This document shows positions 21,124 to 29,346 of a stretch of DNA of 64,000 nt, in pieces. Within the stretch, counting starts at the first letter, position 1. Each line of letters opens with the position of its first letter. The position numbers were made by a program, and so were the translations under genes. Source of the DNA: Fimbriimonadaceae bacterium (GTDB taxonomy: Bacteria > Armatimonadota > UBA10988); the NCBI GenBank assembly GCA_020850355.1, contig JADZEX010000012.1, positions 1 through 64,000 of the forward strand, read 5' to 3'. Under the pieces are notes generated by a model. That model worked only from the letters and a program-made list of their open reading frames with translations. It was not told the origin of the DNA and ran no database searches.

Positions 21124-22125
21124 TCAGCTACCCTTCTTGAGTTGGTCGTAGACGGTCAGGTCGTAGCCGATGCCGACCGCGTCGAGGACGCGGCAGAGCG
21201 CCCGGAGGGCGACTCCGAAGCCGTCGGGGCCGCTGTAGCCGCCAAACTGCCCGCCGCCCTTGAGGTGCGGCTCGAGGTCCAGGAAGACCCCCGGGATGCC
21301 CCGCGCCTGGTGCCGGGCGATCAGTTCGGGCAGGCGTTGCTTGAAGTCGGTGAAGACCCCGTAGTAGCCCGAGCTGCCGCGGTCGCAGGGCACGAAGCGC
21401 AGCATCATCTCCTCGTCGACGTAGTCCTTGAAGCCCTCGTCGTCGCGGCGCTGGTAGTCTTTGACGTGCATCCAGCCGATGCCCTCGCGCATCGCCTCGT
21501 ACTGCGCATAGACGGCCTCGGTGGCGTAGCCCTGGCAGGCGATGTTGGCGCCGTCGAAGATCAGCATCAGGGCCGGGTGGTCGACGGCCTGGCAGAGCGC
21601 CATTTCGAGCTCGCCGTTGCGGCCGACCAGGTTGGCCTCCACTTCCAGCCCGAAGATCAGCCCCGCGGCGTCGCAGCGTTCGGCGATCGCTCGCAGGTAC
21701 TGCGCGGCCAGCTCAACATGCTGCCACGGGTCGGCGGTCTTCGGCGGGTAGAAGCTGAACCCGCGCACCAGCTTGGCGCCGAGCACGCCGGCCACCTTGA
21801 TCATGTGGGCGACATCGGTTTCGAGATAGGTCTCGAACGGGACGTAGCGGTTGTGCGTGCCGTCGTCGACATCCAACAGCTTGACCTTGCCGATCGGCGA
21901 GCCGATGCTGCTGACCTGCATCTCGTAGGAGTCCTGCAGGGCCCGCAGCGTGGCCAGCTCGGCGTCGGTCAGCAGCATCAGGTTCTTGACGCCGGAGCCG
22001 CAGTCGACGAAGCGGGGGCTGTAGTAGCGCAGGCCGAGCGCGCGGCACATCGCCAGTTGCGCCTCGGCTTGCTTGCTGGGCGGGCCCTCGTCGGCGAACC
22101 CGGTCAGAATCACCTTCGGATCCAT
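21124..22125 (-). CDS. Sugar phosphate isomerase/epimerase-like TIM barrel
   Basis: A 333-residue protein of the AP-endonuclease-family-2-like TIM barrel group (sugar isomerases/epimerases). Barrel strands ending in likely metal ligands can be seen: FGLEVEANLVG, LMLIFDGANIA, IGWMHVKDYQ, and GVFLDLEPH near the C-terminus. I chose the ATG at 22125 (MDPKVILTGFADEG) because GGAG lies 8 bases before it; a GTG three codons upstream has no good ribosome site. Members handle inositols, tagatose, xylose and unusual sugars; the substrate is not resolvable. It follows the aminotransferase gene on the same strand by 54 bases, so the two may be co-expressed. Confidence 0.85.
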   Translation of the reverse strand: MDPKVILTGFADEGPPSKQAEAQLAMCRALGLRYYSPRFVDCGSGVKNLMLLTDAELATLRALQDSYEMQVSSIGSPIGKVKLLDVDDGTHNRYVPFETYLETDVAHMIKVAGVLGAKLVRGFSFYPPKTADPWQHVELAAQYLRAIAERCDAAGLIFGLEVEANLVGRNGELEMALCQAVDHPALMLIFDGANIACQGYATEAVYAQYEAMREGIGWMHVKDYQRRDDEGFKDYVDEEMMLRFVPCDRGSSGYYGVFTDFKQRLPELIARHQARGIPGVFLDLEPHLKGGGQFGGYSGPDGFGVALRALCRVLDAVGIGYDLTVYDQLKKGS

Positions 22126-22179
22126 GCTCTGCACTCCGGGGCATGGTTGCGGTGCCCCACCGCCTCGTAGACCGTCCAG

Positions 22180-23547
22180 TCAGCGGATCAGCACCTCGTC
22201 GGTGACCGCCTGCAGCACGTCGCAGCCCTCCTCAATGGCCGCCGCGTCGATGCACAACGGCGGGCTGATCTTGACGCAGGCCCCGCCCACGCCGACCGGC
22301 GCAAAGAACAGCAGGCCGCGCTGGAAGCAGCCTTCGACGATGGCGTGCGCGGCGTCGGCGTCGGGCTCGGTGGTCCCCGGGACGACCATCTGCAGGCCGG
22401 CCACCAGGCCGACGGCATGGGCGGCGCCGATCCGCGTCGGGTGCTTCGCCTGCAGCGCGCTCAGCCGCGCACGCAGCAGGTCGCCCTGGACGCGGGCGTT
22501 CTCGATCAGGCCGTCCTCGATCGCCTGGATGCTGGCGATGGCGGCGGCGCAACAGACCGGGTTGCCGCTATGGGTGCTGGTCATCGAGCCCGGCGGGTAG
22601 AGGTCGAGCAGCTCCGGCCGGCCGATCACCGCGCCGAGCGGCAGGGAGCTGCTGATGCCCTTGCCGCAGCAGATCAGGTCGGGCGTGACGCCATAGTGCT
22701 CAAAGCCCCAGCGCGTGCCGCAGCGGCCGAAGCCGGCCTGCACTTCGTCGAAGGTCAGCACGGCCTGCTGTTCGTCACACCAGGCCCGCAGGCGTTGGGC
22801 GTACTCGACCGGCAGAAAGTCGGGTCCGACGCCCTGGTAAGTCTCGCTGATCACCCCGGCCACCTGCTCACCGCTGACTCCGGCCGCCGCCAAGGCTTCC
22901 AAGAAGCCTTCGAAGCGGGTGTCAGTGTGGCGGAAGCCGTCGGGGAAGGGGACCTGCACCAGCCCGGGATCGAGGTGGACGATCCAGTCCTTCAGCGCGG
23001 GCATGCCGCCCATCTGCTGCGCCCCCAGGGTGCGACCGTGGAAGGCAGCGCCGAACGACACCACGACGTTCTTGCGCGGCCCGCCGACGGTCAGGCCGTG
23101 GGTCCGCATCAGCTTCAGCGCACACTCGGTGGTCTCGCTGCCGGTGGTCACCAGGAAGACCTTGTTCAGGCCGGGCGGCGCGATGCTGGCGAGCAGCTCG
23201 CAGAGCTCCATCCGTTCGGCGCTGGGGAAAACGTAGTTGTGGAGCAGCCCCTGGTCGGCCTGGTCGCGGATGGCCTGTTTGACGGCCGGGTGGCCATGCC
23301 CGGCGTTGGTCACCAGCACGCCCGAGGACCAGTCCAGCCAGACGTTGCCGTACGCGTCGTAGACGTTGACGCCCTCGGCGCGGTGCCAGATCAGCGGCGG
23401 CTGCCCCTGCATCGAGATCGGTTCGGCTGCCTGCAGGCGGAGCAGCAACGGCACGCTCTCGGGATGCGGCAACGGCGTGAGGATCCGCCGGTAGTTGGTG
23501 TCGACTCGCGGGACCGTGACCGGCGTCAGGCTGAACGGCTTGCCCAT
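22180..23547 (-). CDS. Class III aminotransferase (PLP-dependent)
   Basis: A 455-residue class III (omega-type) aminotransferase, related to 4-aminobutyrate and ornithine aminotransferases. Motifs: the N-terminal DAYGNVWLDWSSGVLVTNAGH; TTGSETTECALK for PLP phosphate binding; AFHGRTLG; LTFDEVQAGFGRCG holding the PLP-contacting Asp; and the PLP lysine in CCGKGISSSLPLGAV. The family THSGNPV motif follows. The start ATG at 23547 (MGKPFSLTP) was chosen because the ORF upstream is not protein-like. The gene lies upstream of the sugar isomerase-like gene on the same strand. The amino donor is not determinable; 4-aminobutyrate or a similar omega-amine is the family default. Confidence 0.92.
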   Translation of the reverse strand: MGKPFSLTPVTVPRVDTNYRRILTPLPHPESVPLLLRLQAAEPISMQGQPPLIWHRAEGVNVYDAYGNVWLDWSSGVLVTNAGHGHPAVKQAIRDQADQGLLHNYVFPSAERMELCELLASIAPPGLNKVFLVTTGSETTECALKLMRTHGLTVGGPRKNVVVSFGAAFHGRTLGAQQMGGMPALKDWIVHLDPGLVQVPFPDGFRHTDTRFEGFLEALAAAGVSGEQVAGVISETYQGVGPDFLPVEYAQRLRAWCDEQQAVLTFDEVQAGFGRCGTRWGFEHYGVTPDLICCGKGISSSLPLGAVIGRPELLDLYPPGSMTSTHSGNPVCCAAAIASIQAIEDGLIENARVQGDLLRARLSALQAKHPTRIGAAHAVGLVAGLQMVVPGTTEPDADAAHAIVEGCFQRGLLFFAPVGVGGACVKISPPLCIDAAAIEEGCDVLQAVTDEVLIR

Positions 23548-23697
23548 GACAACTCCTGCGCCGCGATTAAAGCACAGTCCGGCGAGCAGGCCAAGGGTGG
23601 GGAGCCAGGTCGCCTCTTGGCGGCAGCCCGCGGCCCGCGCGCGTTGACGGCCCCGCTGCGCTGTGGTAGGAATGCCGCAGTCGCCCGAGGTGGTGCG

Positions 23698-23940
23698 ATG
23701 CCCACCGTGTTGCGCTTCGGGCCGTACCGCTGGTTCTGCTACTCCAGCGACAACACCGAACCTCGTCCCGGCCACGTCGAGCGCGACGGCGTCCTGGCGA
23801 AGTTCTGGATCGAGCCGGTTGAGTTGGCGCGAAGCAGCGGCTTCAGTCGGCTGGACCTGCGCGACCGGCTGCGGGAGGCGGAGGCGCACCAGGCTGAGTT
23901 CCGGAGAGCATGGGATGAGTACTTCGGCCCTCGCGACTGA
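23698..23940 (+). CDS. DUF4160 domain protein (toxin-antitoxin-like partner)
   Basis: An 80-residue protein with the full DUF4160 pattern: MPTVLRFGPYRWFCYSSD, then HVERDGVLAKFWIEP, a serine-glycine-phenylalanine-serine step, and a C-terminal helix ending AWDEYFG. DUF4160 genes are very often paired with DUF2442, as here, where the next gene overlaps by 26 bases. The pair has been proposed as a toxin-antitoxin-like module, but which partner does what is unsettled. It stands in a small cluster of such modules. Confidence 0.88.
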   Translation: MPTVLRFGPYRWFCYSSDNTEPRPGHVERDGVLAKFWIEPVELARSSGFSRLDLRDRLREAEAHQAEFRRAWDEYFGPRD

Positions 23941-24217
23941 AGTTGCCAAGGCGATGCAGGTCGTGGTGACGGCAGACACCTTGCAGGTGGACCTCTGCGA
24001 TGGCCGGAGCATCGCAGTGCCGCTGGCGTGGTATCCGCGGCTGGCCGCCGGGACGCCGGCTGAGCTGGCCGAGTGGCGGCTGGTCGGCGCTGGTCAGGGC
24101 GTGCACTGGCCGCAACTCGATGCGGACATCGAGGTCAGCGCGTTGCTGCAGGGCTGCCGATCCGCCGAGTCGCCGGCGTCGCTGCAACGGTGGTTGGCGG
24201 CTCGCTCGGCGGCCTAA
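23915..24217 (+). CDS. DUF2442 domain protein
   Basis: A 100-residue protein of the DUF2442 family, recognised by LQVDLCDGRSIAVPLAWYPRL and the later GVHWPQLDADIEVSALLQG. It starts inside the DUF4160 gene (ATG at 23915) and is therefore translationally coupled to it. Its TAA (24215-24217) is immediately followed by the first copy of a 104-bp direct repeat. The role is presumed to be the partner protein of DUF4160 in a stress or toxin-antitoxin-like pair. Confidence 0.88.
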   Translation: MSTSALATEVAKAMQVVVTADTLQVDLCDGRSIAVPLAWYPRLAAGTPAELAEWRLVGAGQGVHWPQLDADIEVSALLQGCRSAESPASLQRWLAARSAA

Positions 24218-24321
24218 CCTCCGCAATCCCCCTCATAGATCCGCTCGAAGACCTGCTCGGCGTAGGGGTCGATGATGGTGATGCCGTCGGGGCCGAAGCC
24301 GGCGGTGACACACGGCGGGCG
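24218..24321. repeat. 104-bp direct repeat, copy A
   Basis: Identical base for base to 24965-25068, with a 747-bp offset. It is a copy of the 3' end of the Gfo/Idh/MocA gene. Read on the minus strand it would give the same last 34 or so residues, ending in GDCGG and a TAG at 24216-24214. The HepT stop lies 4 bases beyond it. Confidence 0.9.
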
Positions 24322-24324
24322 CCG

Positions 24325-24678
24325 TCAAGGCCACCCTTCCAGGTCCGCCAGCAAGCACCGGACTGCTGCCTCCAACAGGGGCAAGTCACGCTGCACCGTC
24401 AACAGCACGATGGCCGCATCGACCTGCCAGTACGCATGGACGACCAGGTTCCGCATGGCGCGGATCTGCTGCCACGGAATCTGCGGTTGCTGGGCCAGCA
24501 GCGCTGCGGGCAGCGCGGTCACCGCTTCGCCGATGGTGATCAGGTTGCGCAGGATGGCATCGCAACGCATTGGGTCGGTGGCCAGGTCGGCGGCGGTGCA
24601 GGCGGCGGCGTAGCTGCGGGCCCGCTCGGACGCAGCCAGCATGTCCCGCAAGTAGAAGTCCTGCTCTCTACGCCGCAA
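24325..24678 (-). CDS. hepT: HepT-like HEPN ribonuclease toxin
   Basis: A 117-residue all-helical HEPN protein (DUF86). The RNase motif R-x4-H-x-Y is intact as RNLVVHAY near the centre-right of the chain. This family cuts RNA and is silenced by an MNT-type nucleotidyltransferase that adds AMP to the motif tyrosine. I placed the start at a TTG (24678) that follows GGAGG at 6 bases; no ATG fits the domain start. It overlaps the end of mntA by 11 bases, so the two are coupled. The gene ends 4 bases short of repeat copy A. Confidence 0.85.
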   Translation of the reverse strand: MRRREQDFYLRDMLAASERARSYAAACTAADLATDPMRCDAILRNLITIGEAVTALPAALLAQQPQIPWQQIRAMRNLVVHAYWQVDAAIVLLTVQRDLPLLEAAVRCLLADLEGWP

Positions 24679-24958
24679 GCACCGCCTCCGCCAAAGCTGT
24701 TGGCCGCACCTCCGGGCGCAGACCGGACTCCGTGACCAGGTCCACCGGCACCCCCAGCCAGTCTTCCAGATCCGCCTGCAGACCGGCGTACGCGAACAAC
24801 CCGATCGGCTCGGAGAACTCCACGAGCAGGTCGACGTCGCTCGCTTCGGATGCCTCGCCGCGTGCCACCGAGCCAAAGACCCGCAATGACCGCACGCCCC
24901 GTTGCCGGAGCTCAGCGCGGCGCGGTGCGAGCTGCTGCCGCAGTTGGTCCACCGTCAC
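24668..24958 (-). CDS. mntA: MntA-like minimal nucleotidyltransferase antitoxin
   Basis: A 96-residue minimal nucleotidyltransferase with the signature G-S-x10-D-x-D (GSVARGEASEASDVD) and the later PVDLVTESGLRPEV that carries the third acidic residue. In MntA/HepT pairs it adenylylates the toxin. The GTG start at 24958 overlaps the oxidoreductase stop as GTGA. The ribosome site GGAGG is contributed by the edge of repeat copy B, so the cassette has tied its translation to the host gene. A TTG at 24973 is an alternative, less likely start. Confidence 0.87.
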   Translation of the reverse strand: MTVDQLRQQLAPRRAELRQRGVRSLRVFGSVARGEASEASDVDLLVEFSEPIGLFAYAGLQADLEDWLGVPVDLVTESGLRPEVRPTALAEAVLAA

Positions 24959-26235
24959 TCCGCGCCTCCGCAATCCCCCTCATAGATCCGCTCGAAGACC
25001 TGCTCGGCGTAGGGGTCGATGATGGTGATGCCGTCGGGGCCGAAGCCGGCGGTGACACACGGCGGGCGGCCGGCCTGGACGTGCGCCCAGTTGCGGTCGC
25101 GGACGACCTGCGCGGCGTGGACGATGGCCACGGTGTGGCGCCCCTCGCGGGCGGTTGGGTAGGTGCCGTCGACGTCGGCCAGGCTGGCGCCCAGGAACTT
25201 CATGCGGCAGGCCGCCAGCAGGCCGACATGGATGCTGTCGGTGCCGTACCCGATGTAGGCCTGCGAGCCGTCCGGCCGGCGGATGTCGCGGGTGAAGTGG
25301 TTGTTCGAGGTGCGCGAGCCGCCGCCGTGCCACCAGAACCGGAACCCGCGGTACTGCTGGTCCGACTCGACCTTCCCGTCGGCGCCGACGATCTCGTGCT
25401 CCTGGTTGACCGGCCCCTCGAAGTCGGCCGGCGTGATCCAGTTGTTCTGATAGGTGATGCTCATGCCGTTGCGGTAATCGACGCGCACCTGCACGGCGTC
25501 GAAGGCCTGGATGCCGTCGCGCACCAGCCGTTTCTGCTGCCCCACGGCGGTCAGCCCGAGCGGCTCGCTATGGTAGTAGCTGTAGATCAGATCGACCCAG
25601 TGCGGCCCGACATAGCTGAACGGATCGGACTGTTCGACCCACTTGAAGGTGCTCGTCGAGACCTCCAGCGGCTCCTCCAAGATGGCCCGACCGTAGATCG
25701 GGGCCCCGATGCGGTGCTGGATGTCGTGCCGAATGCGGACGTGGTCGGGGTCGTAGCGCTTGTGCATATCGACACAGACGATCCGCTGGGCGGCTTCGCT
25801 GGCGGCGATGATCTGGTCGGCCTCTTGGGTGAACAGACACATCGGCTTTTCGACGATCACGTGCGCGCCGGCCTGCAGCGCGCAGAGCGTCACCGGGGTG
25901 TGCAGGTTGTCGGGCGTGGCGATCGCCATCACGTCGAGGTCGGGGTGGGCGCGGACGATGTCCTCCCAGGGCGTCTCGCCGCAGAACTCGGCCGGCCGGC
26001 TGCCGGTCAGCTCGGCGTAGGCCGCCGCCGCGCGGGCCGCCGAAGCGGCGGAGCGGGTGGCGACCGCCACCAGCTCAAACTCGACCTCGGCCAGCGGGCG
26101 GGCGAAGGCGTCCATCCCGACGCGAGCCAGCAGGCCCGACAGGCCAAAGCGTTGGACATCGGCGTAGGCGCGCAAATGAACATCGCCGCCGAACATGCCG
26201 GCGCCGACCAGGGCGAGTTTGATCTTGCGGTTCAT
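24955..26235 (-). CDS. Gfo/Idh/MocA-family oxidoreductase
   Basis: A 426-residue NAD(P)-dependent sugar or inositol oxidoreductase. N-terminal Rossmann fold: LALVGAGMFG, ATPDNLHTP, and the signature VIVEKPM. The C-terminal domain has the HKRYDPDH region and a VGPHWVDLIYSYY helix supplying the substrate-binding histidine. The start ATG at 26235 (MNRKIKLALVGAG) fits the family. Its last 34 or so codons lie in repeat copy B. Compared with copy A the end has changed from CGG-stop to CGGAE-stop, and the new TGA overlaps the mntA start. The substrate is unknown; such enzymes are numerous in polysaccharide-degrading bacteria. Confidence 0.9.
   Translation of the reverse strand: MNRKIKLALVGAGMFGGDVHLRAYADVQRFGLSGLLARVGMDAFARPLAEVEFELVAVATRSAASAARAAAAYAELTGSRPAEFCGETPWEDIVRAHPDLDVMAIATPDNLHTPVTLCALQAGAHVIVEKPMCLFTQEADQIIAASEAAQRIVCVDMHKRYDPDHVRIRHDIQHRIGAPIYGRAILEEPLEVSTSTFKWVEQSDPFSYVGPHWVDLIYSYYHSEPLGLTAVGQQKRLVRDGIQAFDAVQVRVDYRNGMSITYQNNWITPADFEGPVNQEHEIVGADGKVESDQQYRGFRFWWHGGGSRTSNNHFTRDIRRPDGSQAYIGYGTDSIHVGLLAACRMKFLGASLADVDGTYPTAREGRHTVAIVHAAQVVRDRNWAHVQAGRPPCVTAGFGPDGITIIDPYAEQVFERIYEGDCGGAE
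24965..25068. repeat. 104-bp direct repeat, copy B
   Basis: Perfect copy of 24218-24321. It lies inside the 3' end of the Gfo/Idh/MocA gene. Its left edge is 6 bases from the mntA GTG, so the two copies tightly bracket the mntA-hepT cassette. Confidence 0.9.
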
Positions 26236-26302
26236 GCGATAGGCTTCCCAACTGCCGCCAGCTTGGCCGCCCGTCGCGTGGCTCCTCCCGGCGCCGACGG
26301 CG

Positions 26303-29281
26303 TTACGGCGGCGCGGCGGCCGGTGGCAGCGACAAGACGCGGGCGGTGCGCTGCTGATAGGCGACGGTGACCCGCGGCACCAGGATGCCGTTGCCACGGG
26401 TCCAGACGGCGGCGTAGCCGCTGGGCAGCGGCTGCGGGTCGCGGTAGGTGAGCACCTCCTGGCCATCCACCCAGAGCGTGATCTGACCACCGCGTCGCGC
26501 GACGCGGAGGTTGGCCCAACGGTTGTGGCCCTGGCTGAACAGCCGGAAGTCGTCGTTGCGAGCCACCGCGACGCCGTTCCGCAGCAACCGGGCATCGGCC
26601 CCGCTGATCCGGCCGTGGGTGCTGACGATCTCGCGCGGTGAGCCGCTGGGGCCGACCAGCCAGGTGTATCCCGACTCGACGTTGCGGCCATCGCCGCAGA
26701 TGGTCAGGTTGAAGTCGCCCGTCCGTTCCTGCGCCGGACCGCGGTAGCCGGGCACCTTGTTGTCCAGCATCTTGGCGCCGACATAGGCGTCCAGCACCAG
26801 GTCGCCGGCAAACTCGGGCTTCAGCCAGGCCGCCGCGACCTGCTCGCTGTAGCCGCCAAACCAGGACCACTCGGGCACGCAGCTCCAGCGGTTGGTGAGG
26901 TCCCAGGTTCCGCTGGTCACCCACCAATCGGTGGGCGCGGCGTCGAAGGTGAGGTCGGCGAGTTGTCGCGACCAGACCGTCAGCGCGGAGATCTGCGGCC
27001 GGAAGCCGCGGGTCGCGAAGCCCAGCCGCAGCGCCATTGGCAGGGCCGGGGTGGCGGTGGCGAGCACCGGCTGACCGCCGACCAGCGCCGTGAGCTGTGG
27101 CCCCCGGCGCTGCAGGGCGAGATGCACCCCGGTGGGCAGTGGCACGGTCCGACTGCCGAGCAACTTCCCAGCCTGCGAAAGAACCAACTCGCCGGCTGGG
27201 CCGAGGCGACGGAGGCGCAGGCTGTAGCGGTCGGCTGGTGCGGCGGTCTCGGCCCGCAGTCGCAGTTCCACCTCGCCGCCATCGGGGATGGCGGCCCAGC
27301 GGAAGTCCAGGTCGGTATCGCCGAAGAAGACCTCGCGCCGCCAGAACTGGCCGGCAGCCGCCGGATCCGGCTCCCAGCCGGTCGCCGGGCTGGCCCAGGA
27401 GTCGACGTCGATCAGGCCGGCATGGTGGGGCGGCCGGCCTGCCAGCACGGCTCCCTGCGGTGCGGGCCAGACGCTGGCGGTGGCGTGCACGTCGTCGAAG
27501 CGGGCCTCGGCCCGGCCAACCTGCAGCGCGATCGCCCCGCGCGAGAAAGTCGCGTCGACCGCGGTGAGCAGCGGCACGCCGTCGACCTCCACGGACAGCC
27601 GGGGGCCGCTGCTGCTGACCCGCAGGGCGTACCACTGGCCGCGCTGCACGCCGCCCGGGCAGGCGGCCAAACGGTGCGCGCGACCGTCCTGCAGGCGAAC
27701 GAGCTGCCAGCCGTCGGGCGCCGTCTGCCCGGCGGCGGTGAGATTCGCTTGCAGCAGGTACATGTTGCGCTCGTCCTGGGCATACCAGCCCAGGCCCACG
27801 GTGCCACCCGCCGCGCTGGTCGGCCGCACCGCGCAGGTCACCCGGTACTCGTCCCACGTTTCGTCGCCGGCCAGGGCTGTCGCGGTGCCGTCGCCCGCGC
27901 GGCACTTCAGCGCGAACGGGTTGGCGCCCATCTCAGCATTCTGGTCGGGCGCGGTCGACCAGTCTCCGCCAGACCAGCGCCACGGCCCCGTCGCGGCGTC
28001 GGTGCGCATGAAGTCATCGCTGAAGTAGACCGACTCCGCGGGCCGGTACTCGGCCGCCGCGAGAGAGCCCTGAACCGCCAGCACGCCGGGCGGCAAGGTC
28101 GTCAGGTCGGCGACCAGCGCGATCTGACCCGCCTGTGCCAGCAGCCGGTCGCAGCGCTCCTTGAGCGTCAGCGGGGAGCCGGGCTGCAACCGCACCGCGC
28201 GCTCCGCGACCACCTCCTCACGACCGTTCCGCCGCACGCTGAGGCGCAGGCCGGTCGGCCCCACCCGCAGGCGGGCGAAGCTCTCGCCGTTCCAGTAGCG
28301 CACCAGCATCGTGGTCGCTGCCGACGGCACGGTCATCACCAGGTCCCACTCGGCCGCCGGCTCGGGCTCGATCGGGCGCCAACCGCGGGGTAGCGGCGCC
28401 GCCACTCCGGGCGGTGCCGGGGGCTGGTCCTCGACGGCGGTCGGATCTTCCGCCGCCACGGCCACCTCGGCCACCACGCTGCCCACCGTGGCGGCGTAGC
28501 CAACGTGCGGCGTGTCGGGTCGCAGTTGCGGCTCGGCGCGACCGGATGTCACTTCCTTGAGCATCGCCAGGATCAGCGCCTCAAGGTCCAGGCCGGTGTG
28601 CTCAGTCTTGACCCCGACCTGCAACCCGCACAGAATCACTCGGCCGCGACCGAGCCGACCCGCGACAATAGCCGGCGCGGCGGGCCCGCCTTGCGCTTCG
28701 GCCGTGTTGCCGGCTGCCCTGACTGTGGCCGGGTAGCGCGCCAGGACCCGCACCTCGGTCAACGCGCCGGCGTCAGGCAGATAGCCCAGCGACTTGGGGT
28801 CGACCAGACCCGCCGCCAACGGGATACCCGCCAAGGGGCCACTGCTGGCCGCTGGTGACCAGGGCGCCACTGCCACGCCCGCTACCCCGAAGCCACCTGG
28901 GGCGGTGGACTTGCCGGCCATCCACGTCGCCAACTCGCCACGGTTCGGCAGGTTCGGCAGGTTGGCCGCGCTGCCGGAGTAGTCCACGATGGCGTGGCCG
29001 CCCTGGCGGAGGTACTCCTGCAGGCTGCGGTCGGTCGCCGGGTCGGCCAGGGAACCAGCCAGGATCACCAGATCGTAGCGCTGCAAGGTGGCCAGGTCGC
29101 GAAGCTGCGCATCGTACAGCACGTCACGCGGCAGCCCGTGCCGGGTTAGGCAGCCGACATAGCCCATCGGGAACAGCCCGCCGAGCGCGATGCGACCCGG
29201 CCCGGAGTCCGGCCCGCTGCCGCGGCTGGCGGCGCTGAGGCAGCACATGAGCGTCCAGACGACAACCCACCGGCGGGCCAT
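26303..29281 (-). CDS. Giant exported protein, paralog 2, with GATase1-like N-terminus
   Basis: A 992-residue exported protein; the ATG at 29281 opens a signal peptide (MARRWVVVWTLMCCLSAAS). Residues about 25-240 resemble a class I amidotransferase/ThuA-like fold (YDLVILAGSLADP, then LRQGGHAIVDYSG, then GRGRVILCGLQVG), possibly non-catalytic. Then come a DDFMR-type jelly roll from about 417 and the 'AP-DW ... NR-C-P-WSW' module at about 777-985, ending in YRDPQPLPSG. The last two modules are those of the giant proteins at 7590 and 53476, in the same order. No catalytic motif is recognised. A cell-surface carbohydrate-related role is inferred. The small secreted gene upstream is on the same strand. 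Confidence 0.82.
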   Translation of the reverse strand: MARRWVVVWTLMCCLSAASRGSGPDSGPGRIALGGLFPMGYVGCLTRHGLPRDVLYDAQLRDLATLQRYDLVILAGSLADPATDRSLQEYLRQGGHAIVDYSGSAANLPNLPNRGELATWMAGKSTAPGGFGVAGVAVAPWSPAASSGPLAGIPLAAGLVDPKSLGYLPDAGALTEVRVLARYPATVRAAGNTAEAQGGPAAPAIVAGRLGRGRVILCGLQVGVKTEHTGLDLEALILAMLKEVTSGRAEPQLRPDTPHVGYAATVGSVVAEVAVAAEDPTAVEDQPPAPPGVAAPLPRGWRPIEPEPAAEWDLVMTVPSAATTMLVRYWNGESFARLRVGPTGLRLSVRRNGREEVVAERAVRLQPGSPLTLKERCDRLLAQAGQIALVADLTTLPPGVLAVQGSLAAAEYRPAESVYFSDDFMRTDAATGPWRWSGGDWSTAPDQNAEMGANPFALKCRAGDGTATALAGDETWDEYRVTCAVRPTSAAGGTVGLGWYAQDERNMYLLQANLTAAGQTAPDGWQLVRLQDGRAHRLAACPGGVQRGQWYALRVSSSGPRLSVEVDGVPLLTAVDATFSRGAIALQVGRAEARFDDVHATASVWPAPQGAVLAGRPPHHAGLIDVDSWASPATGWEPDPAAAGQFWRREVFFGDTDLDFRWAAIPDGGEVELRLRAETAAPADRYSLRLRRLGPAGELVLSQAGKLLGSRTVPLPTGVHLALQRRGPQLTALVGGQPVLATATPALPMALRLGFATRGFRPQISALTVWSRQLADLTFDAAPTDWWVTSGTWDLTNRWSCVPEWSWFGGYSEQVAAAWLKPEFAGDLVLDAYVGAKMLDNKVPGYRGPAQERTGDFNLTICGDGRNVESGYTWLVGPSGSPREIVSTHGRISGADARLLRNGVAVARNDDFRLFSQGHNRWANLRVARRGGQITLWVDGQEVLTYRDPQPLPSGYAAVWTRGNGILVPRVTVAYQQRTARVLSLPPAAAPP

Positions 29282-29346
29282 CAAGCGGTCTCCCAAGCGT
29301 CACATGCCCGCCGCCAGCACCAACCAAACCAGGCTGGCTCCCGCCC

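Noticed and set aside
22345-23940. 531-codon plus-strand frame
   Set aside because: Only the final 80 codons (DUF4160) are real; the rest is antisense to the aminotransferase.
24218-25068. Insertion sequence explanation for the 104-bp repeats
   Set aside because: No transposase or integrase frame and no terminal inverted repeats lie between the copies; the interior is fully used by mntA and hepT.
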